Part shown: in pieces, positions 24,310-33,629 of the stretch
Position numbering within the stretch: the first letter of the stretch is position 1
Layout: every line of letters starts with the position of its first letter
From: an uncultured Pelagibacteraceae bacterium
GTDB taxonomy: Bacteria > Pseudomonadota > Alphaproteobacteria > Pelagibacterales > Pelagibacteraceae
Direction of reading: 5' to 3'
Length of the DNA stretch: 64,000 nt
Assembly (NCBI GenBank): GCA_902524595.1
Contig: CABZDS010000006.1
Span: 1 to 64,000 of the forward strand
Notes under the pieces: generated by a model
The model's database searches: none
Seen by the model: the letters and a program-made list of their open reading frames with translations, nothing else
What the model was told of the DNA's origin: nothing
Program-made: the position numbers and the translations under genes

Positions 24310-26094
24310 ATGGCTAAAATGACAACTGAAGAAGCTTTTGTAAAAGTTTTACAAATGCATGGTATCGAACATTCGTTTGGTATTATTGGTTCTGCATTCA
24401 TGCCTATTTCTGATCTTTTCCCAGAAGCTGGAATAACTTTTTGGGATGTTGCTCATGAAACAAATGGTGGATTGATTGCTGATGGTTACACTAGAGCAAC
24501 TGGAAAAATGTCAATGGTGATTGCTCAAAATGGTCCAGGGATCACAGGACTTGTTACACCTATAAAAACTGCATACTGGAATCATACTCCACTACTATTA
24601 GTTACGCCTCAAGCTGCGAACAAAACTATGGGCCAAGGTGGTTTTCAAGAAGTAGAGCAAATGAATTTATTTAAAGACATGGTGTGTTATCAAGAAGAAG
24701 TTAGAGACCCATCAAGAATGGCAGAAGTTTTAAATAGAGTAATAGAAAAAGCATTCAGAGGGTCGGCACCTGCACAAATAAATGTACCAAGAGATTTTTG
24801 GACACAAGTCATAGATATAGAATTACCTCCAATTGTAAGATTTGAAAGACAAGGTGGCGGAAAAGATGCTGTTGATAGAGCGGCAAAATTATTATCAGAG
24901 GCAAAATTCCCAGTTATTTTATCTGGGGCAGGAGTTGTTATAGGTGATGCCATTGATGATTGTAAAAAATTAGCAGAAAAGCTTGATGCACCTGTATGTA
25001 ATGGATATCAACATAACGATAGCTTTCCAGGAAGCCACCCATTAGCTGTTGGTCCGTTAGGCTATAATGGATCTAAAGCTGCCATGGAATTAATTTCAAA
25101 AGCCGATGTAGTATTGGCATTAGGAACAAGATTAAATCCATTTTCAACTTTGCCAGGATATGGAATTGATTATTGGCCAAAAGATGCAACAATTATTCAA
25201 GTAGATATGAACCCTGATCGTATTGGTTTAACGAAGAAAGTGACAGTTGGTGTTTGTGGTGATGCTAAAATGGTTGCTCAACAGATATTAGAAAAACTTT
25301 CAAGTAATGCAGGAGATAATGGCAGAGAGGATAGAAAAAATCTTATTCATCAAACAAAATCTGCATGGTTACAAACTCTGACAAGTCTAGACCATGAGGA
25401 TGATGATCCAGGAACTGTATGGAATAAAGAAGCAAGAGAAAGAGATAAAGACAGAATGTCCCCAAGACAAGCATGGAGAGCTATTCAAGCTGGAATGCCA
25501 GAAGATGTTATAATTTCAAGTGATATTGGAAATAATTGTGCAATTGGTAATGCATACCCAACATTTGAGAAACCAAGAAAATATTTGGCACCAGGTTTAT
25601 TTGGACCGTGTGGTTATGGATTTCCATCTATCCTGGGAGCAAAAATTGGGTGCCCGGATACTCCAGTTATAGGTTTTGCTGGCGATGGAGCATTTGGAAT
25701 AAGTATGAATGAAATGAGTTCATGCGCCAGAGAAGAATGGCCAGCAATAACAATGGTAATTTTTAGAAATTATCAATGGGGTGCTGAGAAAAGAAATTCA
25801 ATATTGTGGTTCGATGATAATTTTGTTGGAACAGAGCTAGATCCAGAATTAAGTTATGCAAAAGTTGCTAATGCCTGTGGATTAAAAGGTGTTATTGCGA
25901 ATACAATGGAGGAAACTACTAAAGCCATCAAGCAATCATGCGAGGATCAGAAAAAGGGCATTACTACATTTATTGAAATAATCTTAAACCAAGAATTAGG
26001 TGAGCCATTCAGACGAGATGCTATGAAAAAACCAGTTAAAGTAGCCGGAATTAGCAAAAATGATATGAGACCCCAAAAATCTCTAATTACTTAA
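24310..26094 (+). CDS. xsc: sulfoacetaldehyde acetyltransferase
   Basis: 594-residue thiamin-diphosphate enzyme that converts sulfoacetaldehyde plus phosphate to acetyl phosphate and sulfite, the last step of taurine and isethionate use. The ThDP glutamate is in A-H-E-T-N-G-G near residue 50, the Mg-ThDP motif G-D-G-A-F-G-I-S is near 460, and N-Y-Q-W-G-A-E-K-R-N near 493 is a recognised Xsc signature absent from acetolactate synthases. Length matches characterised Xsc. It is divergent from suyAB. No taurine aminotransferase or dehydrogenase gene is seen in this window. Confidence 0.95.
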   Translation: MAKMTTEEAFVKVLQMHGIEHSFGIIGSAFMPISDLFPEAGITFWDVAHETNGGLIADGYTRATGKMSMVIAQNGPGITGLVTPIKTAYWNHTPLLLVTPQAANKTMGQGGFQEVEQMNLFKDMVCYQEEVRDPSRMAEVLNRVIEKAFRGSAPAQINVPRDFWTQVIDIELPPIVRFERQGGGKDAVDRAAKLLSEAKFPVILSGAGVVIGDAIDDCKKLAEKLDAPVCNGYQHNDSFPGSHPLAVGPLGYNGSKAAMELISKADVVLALGTRLNPFSTLPGYGIDYWPKDATIIQVDMNPDRIGLTKKVTVGVCGDAKMVAQQILEKLSSNAGDNGREDRKNLIHQTKSAWLQTLTSLDHEDDDPGTVWNKEARERDKDRMSPRQAWRAIQAGMPEDVIISSDIGNNCAIGNAYPTFEKPRKYLAPGLFGPCGYGFPSILGAKIGCPDTPVIGFAGDGAFGISMNEMSSCAREEWPAITMVIFRNYQWGAEKRNSILWFDDNFVGTELDPELSYAKVANACGLKGVIANTMEETTKAIKQSCEDQKKGITTFIEIILNQELGEPFRRDAMKKPVKVAGISKNDMRPQKSLIT

Positions 26095-26160
26095 ACTTAT
26101 TTATTTACAATATAAAATAAATATTTAAGTAAAAAAAATTAATCTTATTGTTTAATTTAA

Positions 26161-26877
26161 ATGAGTAAAAAAACTATAATTTTAATACCATCTCATAATT
26201 GCAGTAGAAGATTTATAAATGTAATTAAAAATTTAAGAAAAAACAATATAAAGAATGATATATTAATTATTGATGATAAATCTTCAAATGGCTCAAAGGA
26301 AATAATCGACAACATAAGAAGGAAATTTAAAAACATTATTGTTTTAAAAAACTCTATAAATTTAGGTCAAGGTGGATCAATAAAGAGGGGAATTAAATTT
26401 ATAAATAATAAATATCATTTGATATGCACAATGGATGATGATGGACAACATCATCATAATGATGTAAGAAAAATTATAAAAATATCAAATAAAATCAAAT
26501 TAAATAATCAAATAATATTTGGGATTAGAGATTTAAATTTTAGAAAGACACCTTTTAAATCATTTTTAGGCAATAAAATTAGCAGCACAATATATAAATT
26601 TATTACCAATGACAGTTTAAAAGACACTCAGACTGGACTAAGACTTTATAGCACAAAATTAGCGAAAAAGTTTCTTAAAATAAAAGCAAATGGTTTTGAT
26701 TTTCACAATATTATGAATTATTTTTTAATTAAAAACAAAGTAAAAATTTATAAAATTCAAATAAAGACTATTTATTTTGAAAAAAATAAAAAAACAAGAT
26801 TTAAAGGTATTAAAGATACTTTTAGAATTCTTAATTCAATTTCGAAATTTTATTTTAATTTAATTTTTTCCCGCTAA
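26161..26877 (+). CDS. family 2 glycosyltransferase
   Basis: 238-residue GT2 (dolichol-phosphate-mannose synthase-like). The opening I-I-L-I-P-S-H-N-C lies at about residue 6, the first acidic pair D-I-L-I-I-D-D-K near residue 37, and the metal-binding M-D-D-D-G-Q-H near residue 92. It lacks C-terminal membrane helices, so it is the short soluble form. Very high Lys/Asn/Ile content marks the start of a lower-GC stretch. It converges on the next gene with an 18-bp overlap. A 66-base AT-rich gap separates it from xsc. Confidence 0.88.
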   Translation: MSKKTIILIPSHNCSRRFINVIKNLRKNNIKNDILIIDDKSSNGSKEIIDNIRRKFKNIIVLKNSINLGQGGSIKRGIKFINNKYHLICTMDDDGQHHHNDVRKIIKISNKIKLNNQIIFGIRDLNFRKTPFKSFLGNKISSTIYKFITNDSLKDTQTGLRLYSTKLAKKFLKIKANGFDFHNIMNYFLIKNKVKIYKIQIKTIYFEKNKKTRFKGIKDTFRILNSISKFYFNLIFSR

Positions 26878-28515
26878 AATAAAATTGTTAACTTCTCGAA
26901 TAATTTTTAATTCTTTGTTAATAATTTTATTATTTATAAAATCTCTTACATTATCTTGATGTCCATAGATGAGGAAATAATCATACTTTTCAAAGTTTTT
27001 TTTATTATGATCTAAATAATTATCATTCCAATTAAAAAACTCCCTAAACATCGGTGTATAAAATATTAATTGAAAATCTGTTACAAAATTGTCTTTATTT
27101 ATTTTATTTTCGTTTAGAAGTTTTAAGATTTCATAATTTAAGATTTTATTACCCCTCATTTCATTTTTAATTTGTAAATCATAAATTTTTAATTTTTCGT
27201 TATCAAAAATTATTGAAAAAAATATTAATAAAGAAAAGATTAGTGAATATATGATTTTAAAATTAAATTTTAAAGAAATAATATTTGGTTTTTTAAAATT
27301 TAAAATTTTAAAATAGAAATTGCTTAATAATTTTATATTCAATAAAACTTTCTCAATCAAAATAGAATTAACAATAATTATTGCAGGTATTGCAAAGAGC
27401 ATATTTCTAATATCATATGATAAAAACAGCATCCAATATATGATTACAGGAAATATAAATGTAAATAATATCCTACGTGTTTTATCAATAAGCAATCCAA
27501 AAAGTGAAGTTATAAAAAAATAAAATAAATTATTTTCTTTTAAGAGACCCAAAGAGTACAAAATTTTATTTTTCAGATTAAAACTATCTAATTGACCCAT
27601 CTCATTAAATATATTTGAACCAAAAAAATTATTAAATGAATTGAAGTATAGTGCTATAAAATATAACAGTGATATTACTAAAATAACTAATTTAATAAAT
27701 AAACTATTCTTTTTCAAAAGCAAAAAATAAAAAAGTGTAAATAATCCAGACACTTTTATTCCTAAAGATACAAGTATTGTTGTAGCTTGCAAATATTGAA
27801 TTTTATAATTTGACTTTTGATTTAATAAATAAAAGAAGACAGTAACTATAGCTACTAGAGCTGTATCAACATAACCGGTCAATATAAAATTTCTTTGATA
27901 ATAAAAATATAAACAAAATAAAAATAATTTTATATAATTAGATGGTCTTTTATTGACCAATATTTCATCTAAGCAAACTAGTAATATTAATATTGGATAT
28001 ATTACAGTAGTAAACTTTGCAAAAAATTCTATTTCAGAACTTGTTATTAAATAAGTAATAGACCATAATTTTGGAATTAATTCAGCTCTAACCATTCCAC
28101 TAGGATAAATACTATTTGAAAAATTTATTGCCCATTCATTAAATGAAACAACGGCATCCCATGAATAAAAAACGTTTCCAGTATTTTTAAATAATGCAAA
28201 TATAATTAATATAAATATAAATGTTGTGATTACTAAATTTATAGAAACATCAATGTTTAATTTTCTTTTTCCATAGTCAAGATTAACTATAATAAATATT
28301 AATTCTAAAGCGATAATGAATAATAGAACTTCTTTTGTATAAATTTTAAGATAAATTAAAAGAGTAATTAATAAATAATTTACTAATAAACTTATTATTA
28401 TTATTTTGATTATATTAAATAAAAGTGTTCCATCTAATTTAAATACGTTTTTTAATGCAATTCCTGGTAAACAAAATATTTGAAGTATAGATAAACACCC
28501 AAGAAAAAAAATCAT
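26860..28515 (-). CDS. large multi-pass membrane protein, possible GT-C glycosyltransferase
   Basis: 551-residue protein with about 13 hydrophobic helices and a soluble C-terminal tail of roughly 100 residues. After the early helices, a periplasmic-type loop Y-S-W-D-A-V-V-S-F-N-E-W-A near residue 123 carries an Asp in the position used by GT-C enzymes (PMT/ArnT-like). That and the glycan neighbours suggest a lipid-linked sugar transferase, but no diagnostic motif is certain. It overlaps the upstream gene by one base, so it is cotranscribed with the phosphodiesterase-like pieces. Confidence 0.6.
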   Translation of the reverse strand: MIFFLGCLSILQIFCLPGIALKNVFKLDGTLLFNIIKIIIISLLVNYLLITLLIYLKIYTKEVLLFIIALELIFIIVNLDYGKRKLNIDVSINLVITTFIFILIIFALFKNTGNVFYSWDAVVSFNEWAINFSNSIYPSGMVRAELIPKLWSITYLITSSEIEFFAKFTTVIYPILILLVCLDEILVNKRPSNYIKLFLFCLYFYYQRNFILTGYVDTALVAIVTVFFYLLNQKSNYKIQYLQATTILVSLGIKVSGLFTLFYFLLLKKNSLFIKLVILVISLLYFIALYFNSFNNFFGSNIFNEMGQLDSFNLKNKILYSLGLLKENNLFYFFITSLFGLLIDKTRRILFTFIFPVIIYWMLFLSYDIRNMLFAIPAIIIVNSILIEKVLLNIKLLSNFYFKILNFKKPNIISLKFNFKIIYSLIFSLLIFFSIIFDNEKLKIYDLQIKNEMRGNKILNYEILKLLNENKINKDNFVTDFQLIFYTPMFREFFNWNDNYLDHNKKNFEKYDYFLIYGHQDNVRDFINNKIINKELKIIREVNNFILAGKN

Positions 28516-29183
28516 TATATGTAATTAAAAAATTTATGATTTGGAATTCTTTTAGGAAAATGTTTTTTTTGAGATAAAATTTCCCCATTATGAGAATGAA
28601 TACCTCTTCTTAAAGTAATTAATTGAAAATATTTTAAAAAAGTTATTTTCTTTTTGTTTATTGTTAATTTATCATATTTGCTTACCTTTTTTATATAATT
28701 AGTTTTGTAAAATAATTTTTTATCTTTTTGTGTTTCTACAAAAAATATCTTCTTTGATTTAAATCTTACTTTATCTAATAACTTTGCACATCTATTTTTA
28801 TCTTTTGATGTATTAAAAAAAACAAAAGCATCGTTAGTCATAAGCTTTTCAATTCTTTTAAATTTTATTCCAATGGAATTAAGAAATTCTTCATGACTAA
28901 TTTGTTCATATAAATATAGCTTGTCATCTTCAACATTAATTTGGCTTAAACCATTAAAAATTATTAATTCTATGTTTTTAATTTTTAATAAATAATCTAT
29001 TAAAGTATCAATTTTTTTTAAACAATAAATAATTTCCTCACTATCATTCTTTTTTTTCCAATAATGATGTTGGACGTGAGCTAAAGAATTTAAAAAAAAA
29101 ATTGCAAAAAAGTTATCTTTTTTTTTAAAAAAGTTAATAAATATTCTGAATGACAAATCTTCCCAAGCAATTATTTGTACCAA
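28515..29183 (-). CDS. C-terminal piece of a probable alkaline-phosphatase-superfamily (phosphodiesterase-like) protein
   Basis: 222-residue frame resembling the second half of a type I phosphodiesterase/sulfatase-like domain: F-F-L-N-S-L-A-H-V-Q-H-H-Y-W near residue 28 looks like the D/N-x-x-x-H-x-x-H metal block, and G-I-H-S-H-N-G-E-I-L near residue 195 like the last metal histidine. It lacks the N-terminal core strand, which is in the adjacent frame at 29171-29764. The two frames overlap by 13 bases, so the pair is best read as one gene broken by a frameshift. A start at 29183 (TTG) is not convincing by itself. Confidence 0.55.
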   Translation of the reverse strand: MVQIIAWEDLSFRIFINFFKKKDNFFAIFFLNSLAHVQHHYWKKKNDSEEIIYCLKKIDTLIDYLLKIKNIELIIFNGLSQINVEDDKLYLYEQISHEEFLNSIGIKFKRIEKLMTNDAFVFFNTSKDKNRCAKLLDKVRFKSKKIFFVETQKDKKLFYKTNYIKKVSKYDKLTINKKKITFLKYFQLITLRRGIHSHNGEILSQKKHFPKRIPNHKFFNYI

Positions 29184-29764
29184 ATTTTTATTCCCAAACT
29201 TAAAGTAACCTTTAAATAAATTAATAAAAAATTATTTAAATCTTTTATACTCAAATACATTTTTAAATTTTTTATTAATTTAAAAATTAAAATTAGCTTT
29301 TTTTTATTAGATAGCTTTCCTCTAGATTTAGTAATTTTTTTTATTGGAATTAAAATATTATTTAGTTTACTTGGATGAGCTTTTTCAGAATAGACCCATG
29401 GATCAGGAAAGAATACTTTCACATTTTTCGAATTTTTCTTAGAGGCATTCATAGGTCCCCATATATAAAAATCATTTTTTCTCTTTTCCCAAATTTGTTT
29501 TAATTTTAAAGATGGTATATCCCCAAGATTTTTTATCTTATGAACTTTAGATGGTGTCTGAGTATGAACCGAAACCCACTGTGACCAAGGATCAAGATAG
29601 CCAAATTGATTATTGTCACCAATATATCTATCATTTGTATATGTATCGGTTTTATTAAATTTCAAAATTTTTTGTATATTTGTTAAATTGTACTTTTTTG
29701 AATAATATTTCAAAATATTTATGTTAAATTCATTTAACTCTAATAAAAATAATTTTTTATTCAT
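29171..29764 (-). CDS. N-terminal piece of a probable alkaline-phosphatase-superfamily (phosphodiesterase-like) protein
   Basis: 197-residue frame with the first half of a phosphodiesterase-like domain: core strand L-F-L-L-E-L-N-E-F-N at residue 4, then W-S-Q-W-V-S-V-H-T-Q-T-P near residue 60, matching the family's segment around the nucleophile, and I-W-G-P-M-N-A near 100. It ends shortly after a Lys/Leu-rich region in which an A-run (GGAATAAAAATTTGG on the coding strand) is a plausible slip site. Continuation is in the frame ending at 28515. Neighbouring glycan genes suggest modification of surface sugars. Confidence 0.55.
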   Translation of the reverse strand: MNKKLFLLELNEFNINILKYYSKKYNLTNIQKILKFNKTDTYTNDRYIGDNNQFGYLDPWSQWVSVHTQTPSKVHKIKNLGDIPSLKLKQIWEKRKNDFYIWGPMNASKKNSKNVKVFFPDPWVYSEKAHPSKLNNILIPIKKITKSRGKLSNKKKLILIFKLIKNLKMYLSIKDLNNFLLIYLKVTLSLGIKIWYK

Positions 29765-29795
29765 AATTATTACTATTAATAAAAAAATAAAATAA

Positions 29796-30719
29796 ATGTC
29801 AATTTATGATTCTAAATTGTTGATTACAGGTTCTTCAGGATACATTGGCGAAAATCTTTATTTCTTTTTAAAAAAAATAGGTTTTAAAAATATTACATTA
29901 ATTGATAAAATAATAAAAAAAAAAATAAGCAATCAATTTAAGATAGATTTAAGCAAAAAAAAAATAGTTAAAAATTTTTTCAAAAACAATAAATTTGAAT
30001 ATATAATTCATTTGGCTGCAATTTCTAATATAAGAAGTTTCAAGAAAAACTATAAAAAAAAAATTCATTATAACCTACTAATAACCAAAAATATTTTTGA
30101 ATCTATAAATTATAAAACAAAATTTATCATAGCTTCATCTGCAGCTGTATATGGTTATCCAAAAAAAAATAAAATAGATGAAAAAACCGTATTAAAGCCA
30201 ATTAATAATTATGGAATTTCAAAAAAAATTACCGAAGGTTATTTAAAAAAAAAAGATAACTTTGTTATTTTTAGATTTTTCAATGTTATAGGTACACTAA
30301 CAAATAATTATAGTTATAATAATTCATTTTCTCAGAAAATATTTTACAAACATAAAAAAAAAATAAATAAGATAGATATTTTTTTTAAAGCAAATAATAA
30401 TAAAATTCTGTTTCCTGAGAGAGATTTCATTCATATTTATGATATTTGTAAAATTCTAATGTTTAGTATAATTCATTTTAAAAAGTTTAAAAATTTGATA
30501 ATTAATTGTGGTATTGGAAAAAAAATATCTATTATGCAAATAGTGAAAAAATTTGAAAGCCATTTTAATTATAAATTTATTTATAAATTTAAAAATCTTG
30601 CTGAAGATGAAATATTGTCAATATGTTCAGATAATAAAAAATTATTAAACATAATAAAAAATAATTTAAAATTTAAATCTTTAGACAAAATTTTATCAAA
30701 TTATTATTTTAAATTATGA
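29796..30719 (+). CDS. NAD-dependent sugar epimerase/dehydratase
   Basis: 307-residue extended short-chain dehydrogenase. The NAD-binding T-G-S-S-G-Y-I-G lies at residues 11-18, I-A-S-S-A-A-V-Y-G near residue 110, and the catalytic Y-G-I-S-K near residue 138, giving the usual S/Y/K set. UDP-glucose 4-epimerase and dTDP-sugar relatives share this pattern, so the exact sugar is not determined. Codon and residue use is strongly AT-biased, as in the rest of this glycan stretch. The gene is divergent from the phosphodiesterase-like pair. Confidence 0.85.
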   Translation: MSIYDSKLLITGSSGYIGENLYFFLKKIGFKNITLIDKIIKKKISNQFKIDLSKKKIVKNFFKNNKFEYIIHLAAISNIRSFKKNYKKKIHYNLLITKNIFESINYKTKFIIASSAAVYGYPKKNKIDEKTVLKPINNYGISKKITEGYLKKKDNFVIFRFFNVIGTLTNNYSYNNSFSQKIFYKHKKKINKIDIFFKANNNKILFPERDFIHIYDICKILMFSIIHFKKFKNLIINCGIGKKISIMQIVKKFESHFNYKFIYKFKNLAEDEILSICSDNKKLLNIIKNNLKFKSLDKILSNYYFKL

Positions 30720-30739
30720 AACATTGTTAAAAAATTTTT

Positions 30740-32317
30740 ATGAAAATTAAGAATATACTTTTTATAATGGCGGACCAACTTAGATGGGATTATCTATCAT
30801 GTTATGGTCATCCACATTTAAAAACTCCTCATTTAGATATCCTAGCAAAAAAAGGTGTAATGTTTGATTCTGCTTACGTTCAAGCACCTGTATGCGGTCC
30901 ATCAAGAGCATCTTACTACACAGGAAGAACAGTTTTCAGTCATGGATCTACTTGGAATCAGGTTCCACTTCCAATAGGTGAACTAACAATTGGTGATTAC
31001 TTAAGACATTCAGGAATAAAAACTTGTGTTGTAGGCAAAACACATATGAGACCCGATATTAGCAGCATGAATAGATTAGGTATTTTAAAAACTACAGAGA
31101 TAGGTTCAGTTGTAATGGAACCAGGTTTTGAACCGTACGAGAGAGATGATGGACTTCATCCAAACAATATTATGAAGAAGGCTGAAAAAAAATTATCCTA
31201 TAACCAATGGTTAAATAAATTAGGATATGATGGAGAGAATCCCTGGGATAGTTGGGCTAATTCAGTTGAGGATGAAAATGGGGAAGTTTTAAGTGGATGG
31301 AGATTAAGAAATTCAAATAAACCATCTAGAATACCAGAAAAACATTCAGAAACTGCATTTATGACTAATAGAGCAATCGATTTTATAAAAGAAACTAAAG
31401 AGCAATGGTTTTTGCATCTATCGTATATTAAACCACATTGGCCTTACATTGCACCTGCTCCATATCATAAAATGTATTCGCAAAATCAATTTTATCCTGT
31501 CCAAAGATCAGACTCAGAAAAAAATATTAATCATCCTGTTTATAAAGCTTTTATGAATAATAGTATTTCAAAAACATTTTCACAAGAAAATGTAAGGGAA
31601 ACAGTTCTTGCTGGCTATATGGGTTTAATCAAACAAATTGATGACAATCTCGGAAGACTTTTTAAATTTTTGAAAGAAAATGGAAATATGGAAGATACTA
31701 TGATTGTTTTTACCTCAGATCATGGAGATTATCATGGAGATCATTGGCTTGGTGAAAAAGAATTATTTCATGAACAAATAGTAAAAGTACCAATGATTAT
31801 TTATGATCCGAGTCAAGAGGCCAACAAAACGAGGGGAAAAAAAGAGAAAAGATTTGTTGAAGCAATTGATTTACTTCCAACTTTTTTAGATGCTGTTGAA
31901 AGTAAAGCAAGTAAACACAGGCTCGAAGGCTCATCTTTAATTCCAATTCTAAGGGATGAAAAAATTAATAAGTGGAAAGAAAGTGTGTTTAGTGAAATAG
32001 ATTATTCATTTAATGAAGCTAGAAAAATTTTAAATATAGGCGCATCAGATGCAAGAGCCTATATGATTAGAAATAATAAATGGAAATATATTTATTACAA
32101 AGGTTTTCCCCCACAATTATTTGATCTAGAAAAAGATAAAGATGAATTTAATGATCTTGGTCAATCTAAAGATCATCAAAACATTTTAAATCACATGAAA
32201 GATATTTTACTAGAAAGATTAACAGATCGAAAAAATAGAACTGCCGCTGACGATGAATTTGTTTTAAAAGAGAGAAATTATTCTGAAGATGGTGGAATAA
32301 TGATTGGCGTTTGGTAA
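30740..32317 (+). CDS. cytoplasmic sulfatase / phosphonate monoester hydrolase family protein
   Basis: 525-residue type I sulfatase-fold hydrolase. The formylglycine site is C52-G-P-S-R56, the metal Asp is in M-A-D-Q-L near residue 12, and the second metal site is T-S-D-H-G-D-Y near residue 331. A long insert and the W-D-Y-L-S-C-Y-G-H-P-H opening match the phosphonate monoester hydrolase/arylsulfatase group. There is no signal peptide, so it acts on an imported ester. It converges on a TRAP permease gene with a 1-base gap. A maturing enzyme for formylglycine is not in this window. Confidence 0.88.
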   Translation: MKIKNILFIMADQLRWDYLSCYGHPHLKTPHLDILAKKGVMFDSAYVQAPVCGPSRASYYTGRTVFSHGSTWNQVPLPIGELTIGDYLRHSGIKTCVVGKTHMRPDISSMNRLGILKTTEIGSVVMEPGFEPYERDDGLHPNNIMKKAEKKLSYNQWLNKLGYDGENPWDSWANSVEDENGEVLSGWRLRNSNKPSRIPEKHSETAFMTNRAIDFIKETKEQWFLHLSYIKPHWPYIAPAPYHKMYSQNQFYPVQRSDSEKNINHPVYKAFMNNSISKTFSQENVRETVLAGYMGLIKQIDDNLGRLFKFLKENGNMEDTMIVFTSDHGDYHGDHWLGEKELFHEQIVKVPMIIYDPSQEANKTRGKKEKRFVEAIDLLPTFLDAVESKASKHRLEGSSLIPILRDEKINKWKESVFSEIDYSFNEARKILNIGASDARAYMIRNNKWKYIYYKGFPPQLFDLEKDKDEFNDLGQSKDHQNILNHMKDILLERLTDRKNRTAADDEFVLKERNYSEDGGIMIGVW

Positions 32318-32318
32318 T

Positions 32319-33629
32319 CTAAGGATACATCAAACTCGGCAAGTATAAACATAAAGCTGGAAAAGTTATTAATAACGCAAGTCTAATTACGTCAGTAATT
32401 AAGAACGGCAAAGTGCCAAACCAAATAGTTTGTAGAGGTGTTTTATTCATTACACCTTTTATAACAAACAAATTCATACCAACCGGAGGTGATATCAACC
32501 CGAATTCAACAACTATTACTGCAAATATACCAAACCAAACTGGATCAATTCCTGCATCAGCAATTACAGGATAAAAAACAGGAATAGTTAAAAATAACAT
32601 TGCAAGTGAGTCCATTACAGTTCCCAGAACTAAATAAATTGCACATATAACTAAAATAATCCCTAATGGAGTTAGTTGAAGATCATTAATAAAATCAACT
32701 ACCGTGAAAGGCAACTGAGTAACCGTTATTAAAAAATTAAAAACACTTGCACCAATAACAATTAGATAAAGAGCACCAACAGTTTTTACAGTGTCCCATA
32801 TAGAATTTCTAAGCAGTTCAATTGTAAGTTCACCCCTAAAAAAAATAAATACAATAACCAAAATAACCCCAACTGCAGCACTTTCGGTGGCTGTAAAGAA
32901 ACCAAGATAAAGACCACCCATAATTATCGCAAAGATTAAAAATATTGGAAAAACTTTTGTTAGAGCGGATATTCTGTCTCTTGCAGTCATTTTCTCTCCA
33001 TGACCGCCTTGATCAGGGTAAATTACTAAATAAACTCTAATTGCAATCATATAAAGAACTACTGCAATCAATCCTGGTATTAGAGCTGCAAAAAATAGTT
33101 GTTGTATAGATTGCTCAGTTAAGTATGCATAAATTATCAATATTACACTCGGTGGAATTATAATTCCTAATGTTCCACCTGATGCAACGGAACCACTTAT
33201 TAATGCATCGCTATATCCATGTCTTTTCATTTCTGGACCAGCCATTTGTGACATCGTAGCTGCTGTTGCAATTGAAGATCCACAAATCATTCCAAACCCA
33301 GCACACGCACCAACCGTAGACATTGCCAATCCACCTTTATAATGACCAACTATTGCATAAGCTGCATCATATAAATTTCGAGATAAGTTTGCTCTATTTG
33401 CAAGATTACCCATCAAAACAAAAAGAGGTAACACTGACAATGTATATTTAGAGACAGCTTCAAACGGTGCAGTTCCCAAAACGAAAAGAGCTTGTTCAAA
33501 ACCTGTTATTAATGCAAAACCTGTAAAACCAACTACCAACATTGAAATACCTATTGGTACATTTAAAGCCATAAGAATTAGTACGACTAAAAAAGATAAC
33601 GAACCGCTTACAATTGGATCAAAGCTCAT
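32319..33629 (-). CDS. dctM: TRAP transporter large permease, DctM family
   Basis: 436-residue 12-helix permease that drives sodium-coupled import of a substrate delivered by the periplasmic DctP protein. Family blocks include N-V-P-I-G-I-S near residue 24, the G-S-S-I-A-T-A-A-T near 117, and G-G-T-L-G-I-I-I-P-P-S near 151. Its start overlaps the dctQ stop by 4 bp. The matching binding protein gene is at 35050 on the opposite strand, across a short divergent promoter region. Confidence 0.94.
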   Translation of the reverse strand: MSFDPIVSGSLSFLVVLILMALNVPIGISMLVVGFTGFALITGFEQALFVLGTAPFEAVSKYTLSVLPLFVLMGNLANRANLSRNLYDAAYAIVGHYKGGLAMSTVGACAGFGMICGSSIATAATMSQMAGPEMKRHGYSDALISGSVASGGTLGIIIPPSVILIIYAYLTEQSIQQLFFAALIPGLIAVVLYMIAIRVYLVIYPDQGGHGEKMTARDRISALTKVFPIFLIFAIIMGGLYLGFFTATESAAVGVILVIVFIFFRGELTIELLRNSIWDTVKTVGALYLIVIGASVFNFLITVTQLPFTVVDFINDLQLTPLGIILVICAIYLVLGTVMDSLAMLFLTIPVFYPVIADAGIDPVWFGIFAVIVVEFGLISPPVGMNLFVIKGVMNKTPLQTIWFGTLPFLITDVIRLALLITFPALCLYLPSLMYP

